This document shows positions 55,788-64,000 of a stretch of 64,000 nt of DNA, piece after piece (the first letter of the stretch is position 1; every line of letters begins with the position of its first letter). This stretch comes from Pseudomonas graminis (lineage in GTDB: Bacteria; Pseudomonadota; Gammaproteobacteria; Pseudomonadales; Pseudomonadaceae): contig NZ_MTSB01000015.1 of the NCBI RefSeq assembly GCF_002093745.1, positions 62,001-126,000 of the forward strand, read 5' to 3'. The notes below the pieces were generated by a model. It made no database searches, was not told where the DNA came from, and saw only the letters and a program-made list of their open reading frames with translations. The position numbers were made by a program, and so were the translations under genes.

Positions 55788-57320
55788 TTACTCGTCTACG
55801 AGGATCGACTGCCCCGTCATCTCTTGCGGTTTCTCCATGCCCAGCAAATGCAGCATGGTCGGCGCCACGTCAGCCAGAACGCCGCCTTTGCGAACTTTCA
55901 ACGGGCGTTTGCCGACATAAATGAACGGCACTGGCTCCGAGGTGTGGGCGGTATGTGCCTGGCCTGTGGAGTCGTCGGTCATCTGCTCGACGTTGCCGTG
56001 GTCAGCAGTGATCAACGCTTCGCCGCCGACTTTTTCCAGCGCCTCGGTAATGCGTCCAACGCACACGTCCAGGCATTCAACGGCCTTGATCGCTGCTTCC
56101 ATGATGCCGCTGTGGCCCACCATGTCGCCGTTGGCGTAGTTGACGATGATCACGTCATAACGCTGATGCTCGATGGCGTCGACAATCTTGTCAGTGACTT
56201 CCGGGGCACTCATTTCCGGCTGCAGGTCGTAGGTCGCGACTTTTGGCGATGGAATCAGGATGCGTTCTTCGCCCGGAAACGGTTCTTCACGGCCGCCGGA
56301 GAAGAAGAAGGTGACGTGGGCGTATTTTTCGGTTTCGGCGATGCGCAGTTGTGTCTTGCCGTGGTCTGCCAGGTATTCACCCAGCACGTTCTTCAAGCTG
56401 CCCGCCGCAAAGGCCGAGGGCGCGGGGATGCTTGCCGCGTATTGGGTCAGCATGACGTAGTTGACCTTGGGCTGACGAGCGCGCTCGAAGTCCTTGAAGT
56501 CATCCTCGACAAACACGCGGGTCAGCTCACGGGCGCGGTCGGCACGGAAGTTCATGAACACCACGGCGTCGCCGTCTTCCACCCGGGCCGGTTCGCCGAT
56601 GCGCGTGGCTTTGACGAATTCGTCGTTCTCGTCACGCGCGTAGGCCGCTTCCAGCCCCGCCACACCGCTGTCTGCGTGGAATTCGGCGCTGCTGTCGACG
56701 ATCAGGTTGTAAGCCGCGGACACCCGGTCCCAGCGGTTATCGCGGTCCATTGCGAAGTAACGGCCAATGATCGTGGCAGTGCGACCTTTGCCCAGGCGGG
56801 CGAAGGTGTCGTCCATCAGCTCAAGGGATTTTTTTGCACTGCGCGGTGGTGTGTCACGACCGTCGAGAAACGCGTGTAGGTAGATGTTCTCCGCGCCGCG
56901 TTTGACCGCCAGCTCGGCCATGGCCACCAGATGGTCCTGATGACTGTGAACGCCGCCATCGGACAACAGGCCCATGATGTGGACGGCCTTGCCCGCGCTG
57001 ACCGCTTTATCCACGGCGGCGCAGATGGTCGGGTTCTCGAAGAACTCACCGTCACGAATCGCCTTGGTCACCCGAGTGAAGTCCTGATACACCACGCGGC
57101 CTGCGCCGAGGTTCATGTGCCCGACTTCGGAGTTGCCCATCTGCCCGTCCGGCAGACCGACATCCATGCCCGACCCGGAGATCAGGCCGTTGGGCATGCT
57201 TTCATAAAGGCGATCCATGACGGGCATTTTCGCGGCCAGGATGGCATTGCCTTCGTGGCTTTCGCTGTGTCCGAAGCCATCCAGGATGATAAGAACCAGA
57301 GGTTTTGGCGTGGCAGTCAT
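55788..57320 (-). CDS. gpmI: 2,3-bisphosphoglycerate-independent phosphoglycerate mutase GpmI
   Basis: A 510-residue enzyme starting [20 protein letters not shown]. It carries the alkaline-phosphatase-type metal sites and the nucleophilic Ser in [15 protein letters not shown] near residue 62, with HGNVEQMTD near residue 445. It interconverts 3- and 2-phosphoglycerate. The ATG at 57320 gives the usual length; an upstream in-frame start is not needed. It is divergent from the rhodanese-like gene. Confidence 0.96.
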   Translation of the reverse strand: MTATPKPLVLIILDGFGHSESHEGNAILAAKMPVMDRLYESMPNGLISGSGMDVGLPDGQMGNSEVGHMNLGAGRVVYQDFTRVTKAIRDGEFFENPTICAAVDKAVSAGKAVHIMGLLSDGGVHSHQDHLVAMAELAVKRGAENIYLHAFLDGRDTPPRSAKKSLELMDDTFARLGKGRTATIIGRYFAMDRDNRWDRVSAAYNLIVDSSAEFHADSGVAGLEAAYARDENDEFVKATRIGEPARVEDGDAVVFMNFRADRARELTRVFVEDDFKDFERARQPKVNYVMLTQYAASIPAPSAFAAGSLKNVLGEYLADHGKTQLRIAETEKYAHVTFFFSGGREEPFPGEERILIPSPKVATYDLQPEMSAPEVTDKIVDAIEHQRYDVIIVNYANGDMVGHSGIMEAAIKAVECLDVCVGRITEALEKVGGEALITADHGNVEQMTDDSTGQAHTAHTSEPVPFIYVGKRPLKVRKGGVLADVAPTMLHLLGMEKPQEMTGQSILVDE

Positions 57321-57405
57321 AGAACCCACTCGATGCTGGTTGGATAAAGTACAAGGGAACGGCATTTTAAGGACAAGTTCAAACGGCGTCACTGCCGTAC
57401 GGACT

Positions 57406-57433
57406 TTGGCCGACCTTGGCTGCTGTGTATACT
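57406..57433 (+). promoter_or_regulatory. Sigma-70 type promoter of the rhodanese-grxC-secB genes
   Basis: TTGGCC (57406-57411), 16-base spacer, TATACT (57428-57433), about 30 bases before the first start codon. Confidence 0.5.
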
Positions 57434-57464
57434 GGCCGACATTTTAACGCCCTGGAACCTACTG

Positions 57465-57878
57465 ATGGTTGCTCACCTGCTTGAATTCGCCACTAACCAC
57501 TATTTGATCACCGGCGCCTTCGTCATTCTGCTGGCACTGCTGATTGCCTACGAACTGAGCAAAGGCGGCGCCAGCCTCAGCACTCGCGAGCTGACGGCGA
57601 TGGTCAACCGCGATGAGGCGGTGGTCATCGACGTGCGCTCGAAAAAGGATTTCACGGCAGGCCACATCGTCGGTTCCCTGAACTTTCCGCAGGACAAGGT
57701 GCTGACCCGCACCGCTGAACTGCAGAAATACAAGGACAAGACGTTGATCATCGTCGACGCAATGGGGCAGCATGCGGGCAGCACCGCCCGTGAACTGCTC
57801 AAATCCGGCTTCAAGGCGGCCAAACTGTCCGGCGGCATTTCCAGCTGGCGCGGCGACAACCTTCCTCTGGTGAAGTGA
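57465..57878 (+). CDS. Membrane-anchored rhodanese-like protein (no catalytic cysteine)
   Basis: A 137-residue protein with an N-terminal membrane helix (YLITGAFVILLALLIAY) and a rhodanese domain (about 38-135): VVIDVRSKKDFTAGHIVGSLNFP and GFKAAKLSGGISSWRGDNLPL. The active-site loop reads IIVDAMGQHAGST, and the whole protein contains no cysteine, so sulfur transfer by the usual mechanism is not possible. This corresponds to YibN of enterics, also found by secB and grxC. It ends by overlapping the region of the grxC ribosome binding site. Confidence 0.88.
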   Translation: MVAHLLEFATNHYLITGAFVILLALLIAYELSKGGASLSTRELTAMVNRDEAVVIDVRSKKDFTAGHIVGSLNFPQDKVLTRTAELQKYKDKTLIIVDAMGQHAGSTARELLKSGFKAAKLSGGISSWRGDNLPLVK

Positions 57879-57880
57879 AA

Positions 57881-58132
57881 ATGACTCAAGTCATCGTCTA
57901 TTCCAGCGACTACTGCCCGTATTGCATACGTGCCAAGCAGCTGTTGCAGAGCAAAAGCGTGGCCTTCGAGGAAATCAGGGTCGACGGCAAGCCTCAGCTT
58001 CGCGCCGAAATGACCAAGAAGGCCGGTCGCACGTCTGTACCCCAGATATGGATCGGCTCGACCCACGTGGGCGGCTGCGATGACCTGTTTGCTCTGGAGC
58101 GTGCCGGCAAGCTCGATGCGCTGCTGGCCTGA
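57881..58132 (+). CDS. grxC: Glutaredoxin 3 (GrxC)
   Basis: An 83-residue dithiol glutaredoxin with CPYC at residues 12-15 and the glutathione-binding TSVPQIWIGSTHVGGCDDL. It reduces disulfides with glutathione. The ATG at 57881 follows the rhodanese-like stop by two bases; a GTG two codons earlier overlaps that stop and is less likely. Confidence 0.95.
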   Translation: MTQVIVYSSDYCPYCIRAKQLLQSKSVAFEEIRVDGKPQLRAEMTKKAGRTSVPQIWIGSTHVGGCDDLFALERAGKLDALLA

Positions 58133-58172
58133 TTCCCCTTAATCTTTCAGCCCTATCTGACAAGGATCCGAG

Positions 58173-58661
58173 ATGACCGATCAACCGAACAACGGCGCTG
58201 TTGAAAACGAAGAAAACGGCCCACAATTTTCCCTGCAGCGTATCTACGTTCGCGACCTGTCGTTCGAAGCACCAAAAAGCCCGGCAATTTTCCGCCAGGA
58301 ATGGACCCCGACCGTCAGCCTGGACCTCAACACCCGTCAGAAGCAGCTGGAAGGCGATTTCTACGAAGTCGTGCTGACCCTCTCCGTCACCGTCAACAAT
58401 GGCGACGAAGTGGCGTTCATCGTCGAAGTTCAGCAGGCCGGTATCTTCCTGATCAAGGGTCTGGACGACGGCGCGATGAGCCACACACTGGGCGCGTTCT
58501 GCCCGAACATCCTGTTCCCGTATGCTCGCGAAGCCATCGACAACCTGGTCGTACGCGGTTCTTTCCCTGCGCTGATGCTGGCCCCGGTGAACTTCGATGC
58601 GCTGTATGCGCAAGAGCTGCAACGCATGCAGGAAGCTGGCGAAACGCCGACTGTTCAGTAA
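58173..58661 (+). CDS. secB: Protein-export chaperone SecB
   Basis: A 162-residue protein with [22 protein letters not shown] and the later [19 protein letters not shown], the landmarks of SecB. It forms a tetramer that holds precursors unfolded for SecA. Forty bases after grxC, likely same transcript; AAGGATCCGAG precedes the ATG. The terminator follows. Confidence 0.96.
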   Translation: MTDQPNNGAVENEENGPQFSLQRIYVRDLSFEAPKSPAIFRQEWTPTVSLDLNTRQKQLEGDFYEVVLTLSVTVNNGDEVAFIVEVQQAGIFLIKGLDDGAMSHTLGAFCPNILFPYAREAIDNLVVRGSFPALMLAPVNFDALYAQELQRMQEAGETPTVQ

Positions 58662-58681
58662 GTGTTACCGCTGCAAGCAAA

Positions 58682-58706
58682 AAGCGCCTTTCGGGGCGCT
58701 TTTTTG
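58682..58706 (+). terminator. Rho-independent terminator after secB
   Basis: AAGCGCC-tttc-GGGGCGCTT followed by TTTTT, 20 bases after the stop. Confidence 0.88.
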
Positions 58707-58789
58707 TGTCTGCTCAAGAACGGCGGCTGGGCCATGGGTGCTTTTTATCGCGATGGCACTGACGATGCAGAGTGCGGCCGTACTTAGGC

Positions 58790-59245
58790 CTAAGCAAACC
58801 CGTGCTGACGCCACGCCTCATAAACCGCCACGGCCACTGTGTTGGAAAGGTTCAGGCTGCGGCAGCCTTCGCGCATGGGCAGACGCAGGCGATGGTCGCT
58901 GCTCAGCGAGTCGAGAATGTCAGCGGGCAGCCCGCGGCTTTCAGGACCGAACAAAAACGCATCACCTGGCTCGAAGCTCGCATCATGGAAGGGGCGTGAG
59001 CCTTTGGTGGTAAAGGCGAATAATCGCGGGTTGCCGATCTTCTCCAGGCAGGTCGCCAGGTCTGCGTGCGTCTGCAGCGTGGCATACTCGTGATAATCGA
59101 GACCGGCACGGCGCAGGCGCTTGTCGTCCAGCTCGAAACCCAAGGGTTCGATCAAATGCAGGGTGCAGCCGCTGTTGGCGCATAGCCTGATGACATTGCC
59201 GGTATTCGGCGGAATTTCTGGTTGAAAAAGGATGACGTGAAACAT
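58790..59245 (-). CDS. trmL: tRNA (cytidine/uridine-34-2'-O)-methyltransferase TrmL
   Basis: A 151-residue SPOUT methyltransferase starting MFHVILFQPEIPPNTGNVIR with the knot region FLFGPESRGLP and LRLPMREGCRSLNLSNTVAV. It methylates the wobble base of certain tRNA-Leu. The start at 59245 lies just ahead of the divergent hypothetical gene, and the two 5' ends are only 25 bases apart. Confidence 0.95.
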   Translation of the reverse strand: MFHVILFQPEIPPNTGNVIRLCANSGCTLHLIEPLGFELDDKRLRRAGLDYHEYATLQTHADLATCLEKIGNPRLFAFTTKGSRPFHDASFEPGDAFLFGPESRGLPADILDSLSSDHRLRLPMREGCRSLNLSNTVAVAVYEAWRQHGFA

Positions 59246-59270
59246 GCACGGCTCCGAACGAAAGGACGGG

Positions 59271-59684
59271 ATGCATTCTACCCCCGAAGAGGACCCGAGA
59301 CCGAAGCTATGGCCGCGTGTTCTTGGTTCGATGGCGATTGTCGGCTTTACGGTAGGCACCATCATTGGTCGCTTGCAGCAGCCGGACCCTGTCGAGCTGG
59401 AGCAGATTGAAGAGTTGCCTGCAGGCCTTGCACTCTGGTTCAACGAAGAACCCAAGTATCAGGGAGCGACGGTGGATGGCGCGGTGGTGGTGAACGTCGC
59501 AGCGTCTGGACGACCGTGGAACGGCGAACTGACCTTCGACAACAAGGTGGCGCGCTGGAAGGTTGAGCGGGGAGAGAAGGGCTTGGTGCTGACGCTCCTG
59601 GCAGCCCGTCCGCTTCATGGCGACTGGCGCACAGAGTGTGTGGACGGGCGCTGGAGACTGGAGGTCAGTCTCCGGGAGGAATAA
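59271..59684 (+). CDS. Small membrane-anchored hypothetical protein
   Basis: A 137-residue protein: charged N-terminus, one membrane helix (VLGSMAIVGFTVGTIIG, about residues 18-34), and an outer domain of about 100 residues with beta-strand pattern (TVDGAVVVNVAASGRPWNGELTFDN…). Single-pass, probably with the C-terminal part in the periplasm. AGGA five bases upstream of the ATG at 59271 decides the start over an in-frame ATG at 59244 inside the trmL start. Family not recognised. Confidence 0.7.
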   Translation: MHSTPEEDPRPKLWPRVLGSMAIVGFTVGTIIGRLQQPDPVELEQIEELPAGLALWFNEEPKYQGATVDGAVVVNVAASGRPWNGELTFDNKVARWKVERGEKGLVLTLLAARPLHGDWRTECVDGRWRLEVSLREE

Positions 59685-60031
59685 AAGAGGGGAATCCCCG
59701 GCCTGCCTGTACCAAGGTCCCCAAAACTGGTGTTACAAGACCTATTGCAGAGTGCGTGCCAGTTTTTGAGCTTTAACCCGAAAGAGCGATGTTTTATAGC
59801 GCTGCCAAGCTGTTTATCGCCTGATAGTTGCATCGTTTAAATTCATAATTCATTGAAAATCATGAATTTATTGCGCGCTCATCAGGCCTGTGCCGTTTTT
59901 CTGAAGAGTCCTCGTTAACGCTGCCCTTTCGGCCCCCAAAAAGATTCATGGGGCTATTGGCCCGAGCGTGCCACTTCAGGAGATGCACTCTATTTGCGCA
60001 CCACCGCGATGCAAAAACCCATACTGATGCA
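59685..60031. other. Intergenic stretch between the hypothetical gene and tauC
   Basis: No coding frame is supported. There is a loose inverted repeat CAAAACTGG (about 59721) with CCAGTTTTTG (about 59760) and an AT-rich stretch at 59835-59875. The place where tauD would normally follow tauC holds none. Confidence 0.5.
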
Positions 60032-60871
60032 TTAATGATGTTGACCGTGCCAGGGCACCAGCTTGCGTTGCAGTGCGCGCAGGCCCAGTTCCATGCCGAA
60101 AGCGACAACGGCGATCACCAGAATCCCCAGCACCACCACGTCTGTCACCAGAAACTGCGCAGCTGACTGGACCATGAAGCCAAGCCCGCTGGTGGCGGCG
60201 ATCAGCTCGGCCGCTACCAATGTGGACCAGCCCACACCCAGGCCGATGCGAATCCCCGTGAGGATGTCCGGGAGCGCACTGGGCAGTATGACGTGGCGAA
60301 TCAGCTGTCCGCGCGTGGCCCCCAGCGATTGGGCTGCACGCACCCTGTTCGGGTCCACGGTGCGAACTCCGGTGGCTGTGGCGATGGCAATCGGCGCGAA
60401 GATCGCCAGATAAATCAGCAGCACCTTGGAGAATTCACCGATGCCGAACCAGATCACGATCAGCGGCAGGTAGGCCAGTGGCGGTATGGGACGGTAAAAC
60501 TCGATCAGCGGGTCGAAAATCCCGCGCGCGATACGGTTATGGCCGATGGCAATGCCGACCGGAATCGCCGTGAGAATCGCCGCGCCCAGTGCCAGACCGA
60601 TACGTTGCAGGCTGGCACCCAGATGTTGCCAGAGCGTGGAATCCATGTAGCCCTTGGTCAGCAGCAGCCAGCCTTTGCCCAGTACGTCCGCAGGCGATGG
60701 CAGGAACAGCGGCTCGATCCAGCCTCCGGCAGTCACGGCCCACCACAGGGTCAAGAGTATTGCGAGTGTAAGCGCGCTGATGGCTCGGGTGCTCAAGCGA
60801 ACATCCGCGGTTCCGGCGTCAGGTAGCGTTATCTCTCGGCGCTCGATATCGATCAGTTCGGGGCTGCTCAT
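60032..60871 (-). CDS. tauC: Taurine ABC transporter permease TauC
   Basis: A 279-residue inner-membrane permease with six helices and the binding loop for the ATPase ([25 protein letters not shown], about residues 178-202). [22 protein letters not shown] near the start and the overall length are those of TauC/SsuC. The start overlaps the tauB stop by four bases. Confidence 0.92.
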   Translation of the reverse strand: MSSPELIDIERREITLPDAGTADVRLSTRAISALTLAILLTLWWAVTAGGWIEPLFLPSPADVLGKGWLLLTKGYMDSTLWQHLGASLQRIGLALGAAILTAIPVGIAIGHNRIARGIFDPLIEFYRPIPPLAYLPLIVIWFGIGEFSKVLLIYLAIFAPIAIATATGVRTVDPNRVRAAQSLGATRGQLIRHVILPSALPDILTGIRIGLGVGWSTLVAAELIAATSGLGFMVQSAAQFLVTDVVVLGILVIAVVAFGMELGLRALQRKLVPWHGQHH

Positions 60872-61653
60872 GCGTGCTTTTCCTCGTTACGTTGAGAGAA
60901 CACGCTGGCCAGCACCTGCTCGCGGGTCTCGATGAAGCGCGGGTCAGACTTGATTGCACGCGCCGATTCGCCGTTGCGATAGCGGCGACCAAAGTCCAGG
61001 TGCAGGTGTTCGGCGATGCGCCCTGGGTTGGGGGCCAGCAGAACCAGGTCGGTGGCGAGGAACACTGCTTCCTCTATATCGTGGGTAATCAGAAACACCG
61101 GTTTGGCAGTGCGCTGCCAGACTTGCAGCAGCAACTCCTGCATCTGTTCACGGGTGAAGGCATCCAGTGCGCCAAAAGGCTCGTCCATCAACAGGATGCG
61201 CGGGTCTGCGGCCAGTGCCCGGGCGAGGCCGACGCGTTGCCGTTGCCCGCCAGACAACTGCCAGATTCTTCGCTGCTCGAAGCCCGCCAGGTCCACCAGC
61301 GCAAGCATTTCCCGCGCCCGTGCTTCACGTTCGCTGCGGTTGACACCGGCCAGTTCCAGGCCGAATGCAACATTGGCCAGCACATCCTGCCAAGGCAACA
61401 GCGCATCGTCCTGAAACACCACGCCGCGCTCTGCGCTTGGTCCTTCTACGGCAATACCGTCCAGCGTGATACGCCCGCTGCCGGGCTGGATGAAACCGGC
61501 AATCAGGTTCAGCAGTGAGGTTTTACCGCTGCCTGACGGCCCGAGCACGACCAACAGTTGCTGCGGCCCCAGACTCAGGCTGATGTCCGCCAATACCGGT
61601 GCGGTTGCGCCGGGATAATGAGCGCCGATGCGCTCCAGTTTTAACAGAGCCAT
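60868..61653 (-). CDS. tauB: Taurine ABC transporter ATP-binding protein TauB
   Basis: A 261-residue ATPase with Walker [10 protein letters not shown] near residue 39, Q-loop [12 protein letters not shown], signature [15 protein letters not shown], Walker [13 protein letters not shown] and H-loop ITHDIEEA. This is the TauB/SsuB subfamily, which drives uptake of aliphatic sulfonates. It lies between tauA and tauC with coupled stop/start to tauC. Confidence 0.94.
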   Translation of the reverse strand: MALLKLERIGAHYPGATAPVLADISLSLGPQQLLVVLGPSGSGKTSLLNLIAGFIQPGSGRITLDGIAVEGPSAERGVVFQDDALLPWQDVLANVAFGLELAGVNRSEREARAREMLALVDLAGFEQRRIWQLSGGQRQRVGLARALAADPRILLMDEPFGALDAFTREQMQELLLQVWQRTAKPVFLITHDIEEAVFLATDLVLLAPNPGRIAEHLHLDFGRRYRNGESARAIKSDPRFIETREQVLASVFSQRNEEKHA

Positions 61654-61679
61654 GCTGTGTCTCCTCGCGTTCAGCGCAC

Positions 61680-62657
61680 TTACGGGGCAATGAAACGGGC
61701 GCTGACGTAAGGCGAGTAATCAGGCAGCACGGCGTCGACCTTGCCCTGCTCTTTGAGGAACACCGCCGTTTTGGTCACCGCCTCGATGGTCGGTGCGCCG
61801 AGCAGCGCGCGCTGCTCGGCGGCCAGCGGATAGACATTGCCTTGCAGCAGGCCCGGCACGTCAGAGGCCTTGGCGCCGGAAAGCCGGGTCAGCTTGTCGA
61901 TGTTGGTCGTATCGGCGATCCAGGCAGCAGGGTCCTGGCGGTAACGGGCGTAGGCCTCAAGCGTCACGTTGGCGAAAGCCTTGACGACTTCCGGGTGTTT
62001 GTCGGCGAAATCCTTGCGCACAATCCAGGCGTCGAACGTGGGCGCGCCGACCTTGGCCAGTTCGCCGGACGTGATCAGCACCTTGCCGGTTTCCTTGGCC
62101 ACGCCCAGCGCCGGGTCCCAGACGTAGGTGGCGTCGATGTCACCGCGTTTCCAGGCTGCGGCGATGGCGGGCGGGGCGAGGTTCAGAATCGTGACCCTGG
62201 CCGGATTGATGTTCCAGTGCTTGAGTGCAGCCAGCAGGCTGTAGTGACCCGTGGACACAAACGGCACGGCGATTTTTTTGCCGATCAGGTCCTGTGGCGA
62301 ATTGATCCCCGAGCCGTTGCGGGCAACCAGCGCCTCGGCGGCGCCAATCTGCGTGGCGATCAGAAACGTCTCGACCGGCAGCTTGCGCGTAGCGGCCGCC
62401 GTGAAGGGGCTTGAGCCGAGATAGCCGATCTGTACGTCGCCCGAGGCAATGGCGGTGATGACATCGGCCCCATTCTCGAATTTGCGCCAGGCAATTTTTG
62501 AGTCAGTGGCCTTCTCGTAGGTGTTATCGGCCTGTGCCACTTTGGCCGGATCGACCGTGGTCTGGTAAGCAACCGTAAAGTCGGCCGCTTGCGCGAGAAA
62601 GGTTGCGCCAGTCAACGATAACGCGGTCAGCAAGCGCAGGGAAAAGTGCAGTTTCAT
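61680..62657 (-). CDS. tauA: Taurine-binding periplasmic protein TauA
   Basis: A 325-residue solute-binding protein with signal peptide ([16 protein letters not shown]). The mature start [20 protein letters not shown] and [40 protein letters not shown] and [10 protein letters not shown] match TauA. GGAG eight to nine bases before the ATG at 62657 decides the start. Genes of this type are normally on under sulfate limitation through CysB; the region just upstream is AT-rich, in line with that, but I cannot point to a CysB site. Confidence 0.93.
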   Translation of the reverse strand: MKLHFSLRLLTALSLTGATFLAQAADFTVAYQTTVDPAKVAQADNTYEKATDSKIAWRKFENGADVITAIASGDVQIGYLGSSPFTAAATRKLPVETFLIATQIGAAEALVARNGSGINSPQDLIGKKIAVPFVSTGHYSLLAALKHWNINPARVTILNLAPPAIAAAWKRGDIDATYVWDPALGVAKETGKVLITSGELAKVGAPTFDAWIVRKDFADKHPEVVKAFANVTLEAYARYRQDPAAWIADTTNIDKLTRLSGAKASDVPGLLQGNVYPLAAEQRALLGAPTIEAVTKTAVFLKEQGKVDAVLPDYSPYVSARFIAP

Positions 62658-63415
62658 GGTGAAGCTCCGAATCAGACGGGCCGAAGACTGGCTGGAAACA
62701 GAGACTAATTGATCTAAGAATTTCAAAATAAATAACTTTTAAGCATTAGCTTATGAGGTGTTTTGCCCTGCGAATGCACAGGGCATCAAGCTTTTGCATC
62801 TGCCGATCAGCCCGAACAAAGACGCGCACGACACCGGAATTGCCTTTTTGTTCATCTCGACTACAGTTGACGACGTGCCCGAACCCCTGAAAAGGGCCTC
62901 AAATGCCTTCTGAAAAGCGGAATTTCGAATTTTTTTCACGACCTGGGACGGACTGGCGTCAAAGTGGTGACAACTGTCACATTTACTCCCTAATCTCCCC
63001 GAAGTGCCCGTTTTACAAGGCTTTTGCTGACAGGCTGATTGGGTTCTGTCGTGGGCGTCTGTGACCGCTTGGTCGTGACTTGGCCGGTCGGTGGCATAAA
63101 AACAACAGATCTGACGAACGGTACCAAAATAAATTTTGGGAATTGCTCAATTAGGTCGATACACTCCGTGACGTCTGGGCTGACACGAGTTGTGACATAT
63201 GCCTGAATGTTCTTTAAGGCCTGCATTTTTTGGCTTTTTGGATATTAAGGTTTTCACGCACGTACGGCCTCTGACATGCGCGGTCTAGTCAAAGTCGGGG
63301 TAGACAGAATCCATTGACCTCCAGGTCGGGACTGTCGCCTTTCGCGAAATCCTTGGGTCAGGGCAACGCCCGGCACCAAGGACATAAAAAATTAGATTCA
63401 CGAGGAGCGTAGTTA
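62658..63415. other. Long intergenic region between tauA and the porin gene
   Basis: About 760 bases with no convincing gene. Short frames on the minus strand (62751-62939, 62990-63226) lack ribosome binding sites and recognisable features. The left end is AT-rich (62700-62755) and should contain the tauA promoter. The right end holds the porin ribosome binding site GAGGAG. Regulatory content is likely but not readable. Confidence 0.5.
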
Positions 63416-64000
63416 ATGAAGAAGTCCACCCTGGCCTTGGCCGTAACCGTCGGTGTACTGGCCCAGCAGGCCGGTGCAGCTGGTTTCCTTGAAGACAGCA
63501 AAGCGTCCGTTAGTTCTCGTACTCTGTATTTCGATAACGATTTCCGCGAAGGCACTACCCACAACAACCGTGAGACGGCCACTGGCCTGAAATTCGACTA
63601 CCTGTCGGGCTTCACTCAAGGCACTGTCGGTTTTGGTCTGGACGTCCAGGGATTGGTCGGTGTTCACCTTGATGGCGGCCGTGGCAACCACGCCGCTGCA
63701 GCCAATGGCGGCATTCTGCCTACCGACAGCGACGGTTCTGCTGTCAGCGAGTGGAGCCGTCTGGGCGCCAACGGCAAGGTACGCTTCTCGAAGACCGAGC
63801 TGAAAGTCGGTAATGCATTGGCACCTAACCTGCCAATCCTGGTCAGCAACGACGGTCGTCTTCTGCCTCAGGCTTTCCAGGGCGGCATCCTGACTTCCAA
63901 GGATCTGGACACCGTCACCTTCACTGCTGGTCAGTTGAACAAGTCCATCGGCCGTGCTTCGAGCAACTGGACTGACCTGTCCATTGCCGGCGCTTCCGAG
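63416..64000 (+). CDS. OprD-family outer membrane porin (N-terminal part; runs off the right edge)
   Basis: The frame starts MKKSTLALAVTVGVLAQQAG, a signal peptide cut near AGA-AG, and continues in frame to the window end (195 residues). FLEDSKASVSSRTLYFDNDF, TQGTVGFGLDVQGLVGVHLDGGRGN and PNLPILVSNDGRLLPQAFQGG are OprD landmarks. GAGGAG nine bases before the ATG supports the start. The substrate cannot be told without the loops that lie beyond the edge. Confidence 0.92.
   Translation, partial: MKKSTLALAVTVGVLAQQAGAAGFLEDSKASVSSRTLYFDNDFREGTTHNNRETATGLKFDYLSGFTQGTVGFGLDVQGLVGVHLDGGRGNHAAAANGGILPTDSDGSAVSEWSRLGANGKVRFSKTELKVGNALAPNLPILVSNDGRLLPQAFQGGILTSKDLDTVTFTAGQLNKSIGRASSNWTDLSIAGASE

Overview
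This window is chromosomal DNA of a fluorescent Pseudomonas, most likely of the P. syringae complex. The evidence is the GC-rich Pseudomonas codon use, the conserved gene neighbourhoods (yggX-mutY-asmA, hisBHAF, secB-grxC-gpmI-envC-ctpA, nudE-cysQ, dctBD), REP-type repeats of the Pseudomonas form and OprD-family porins. Species placement is inference from gene content only; no database search was possible.

Left part (1-18.4 kb): a left-truncated formate-dehydrogenase-like molybdoenzyme coupled to fdhD; a LysR regulator; nucleotide-metabolism genes yrfG, nudE and cysQ; the C4-dicarboxylate two-component genes dctB-dctD with a coupled thioesterase-like gene; rfbB-rfbC for dTDP-sugar synthesis; a very large kinase / M23-like / aminotransferase fusion; the agmatine catabolic pair aguB-aguA behind a nested palindromic repeat and two perfect palindromes; and an OprD-type porin.

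Accessory patch (18.5-24.3 kb, ending at tRNA-Thr): a toxin-antitoxin locus whose toxin is broken, two predicted membrane proteins, acetyltransferase genes (one decayed), a Thr/Pro-rich 249-residue orphan protein, a decayed IS66-family transposase, a LysE exporter and a small orphan protein. A second small patch (36-37.3 kb, ending at tRNA-Phe) has an intact RelE-type toxin-antitoxin pair and a decayed ParD-like antitoxin.

Middle (25-36 kb): a membrane J-domain protein; a small DUF6124-like gene behind a roughly 210-nt leader with strong signs of RNA structure; a tandem array of DnaA-box-like 9-mers; a basic-amino-acid-type ABC transporter operon ending in a methyltransferase; an amino-acid permease with a sigma-54 type promoter; and a soluble PAS-PAS chemoreceptor resembling BdlA.

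Right part (37-64 kb): housekeeping genes yggX, mutY and asmA-like; an oxalate/formate-antiporter-family MFS gene; an aromatic aminotransferase; hisB-hisH-(DUF2164)-hisA-hisF; two paralogous secreted trypsin-like proteases flanking an orphan periplasmic solute-binding protein, one paralogue split by a single in-frame stop; yibQ-ctpA-envC; gpmI; a cysteine-free rhodanese-like gene with grxC and secB; trmL; tauABC without tauD; and the start of another OprD-family porin.

The strongest candidate for something undescribed is the leader RNA at 26254-26467: two hairpins share the same eight-base loop on different stems, and a complementary segment sits inside a separate closed domain. The tandem DnaA-box array at 27038-27070 and the paired protease locus come next. 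No CRISPR array, intact insertion sequence or intact prophage was seen.
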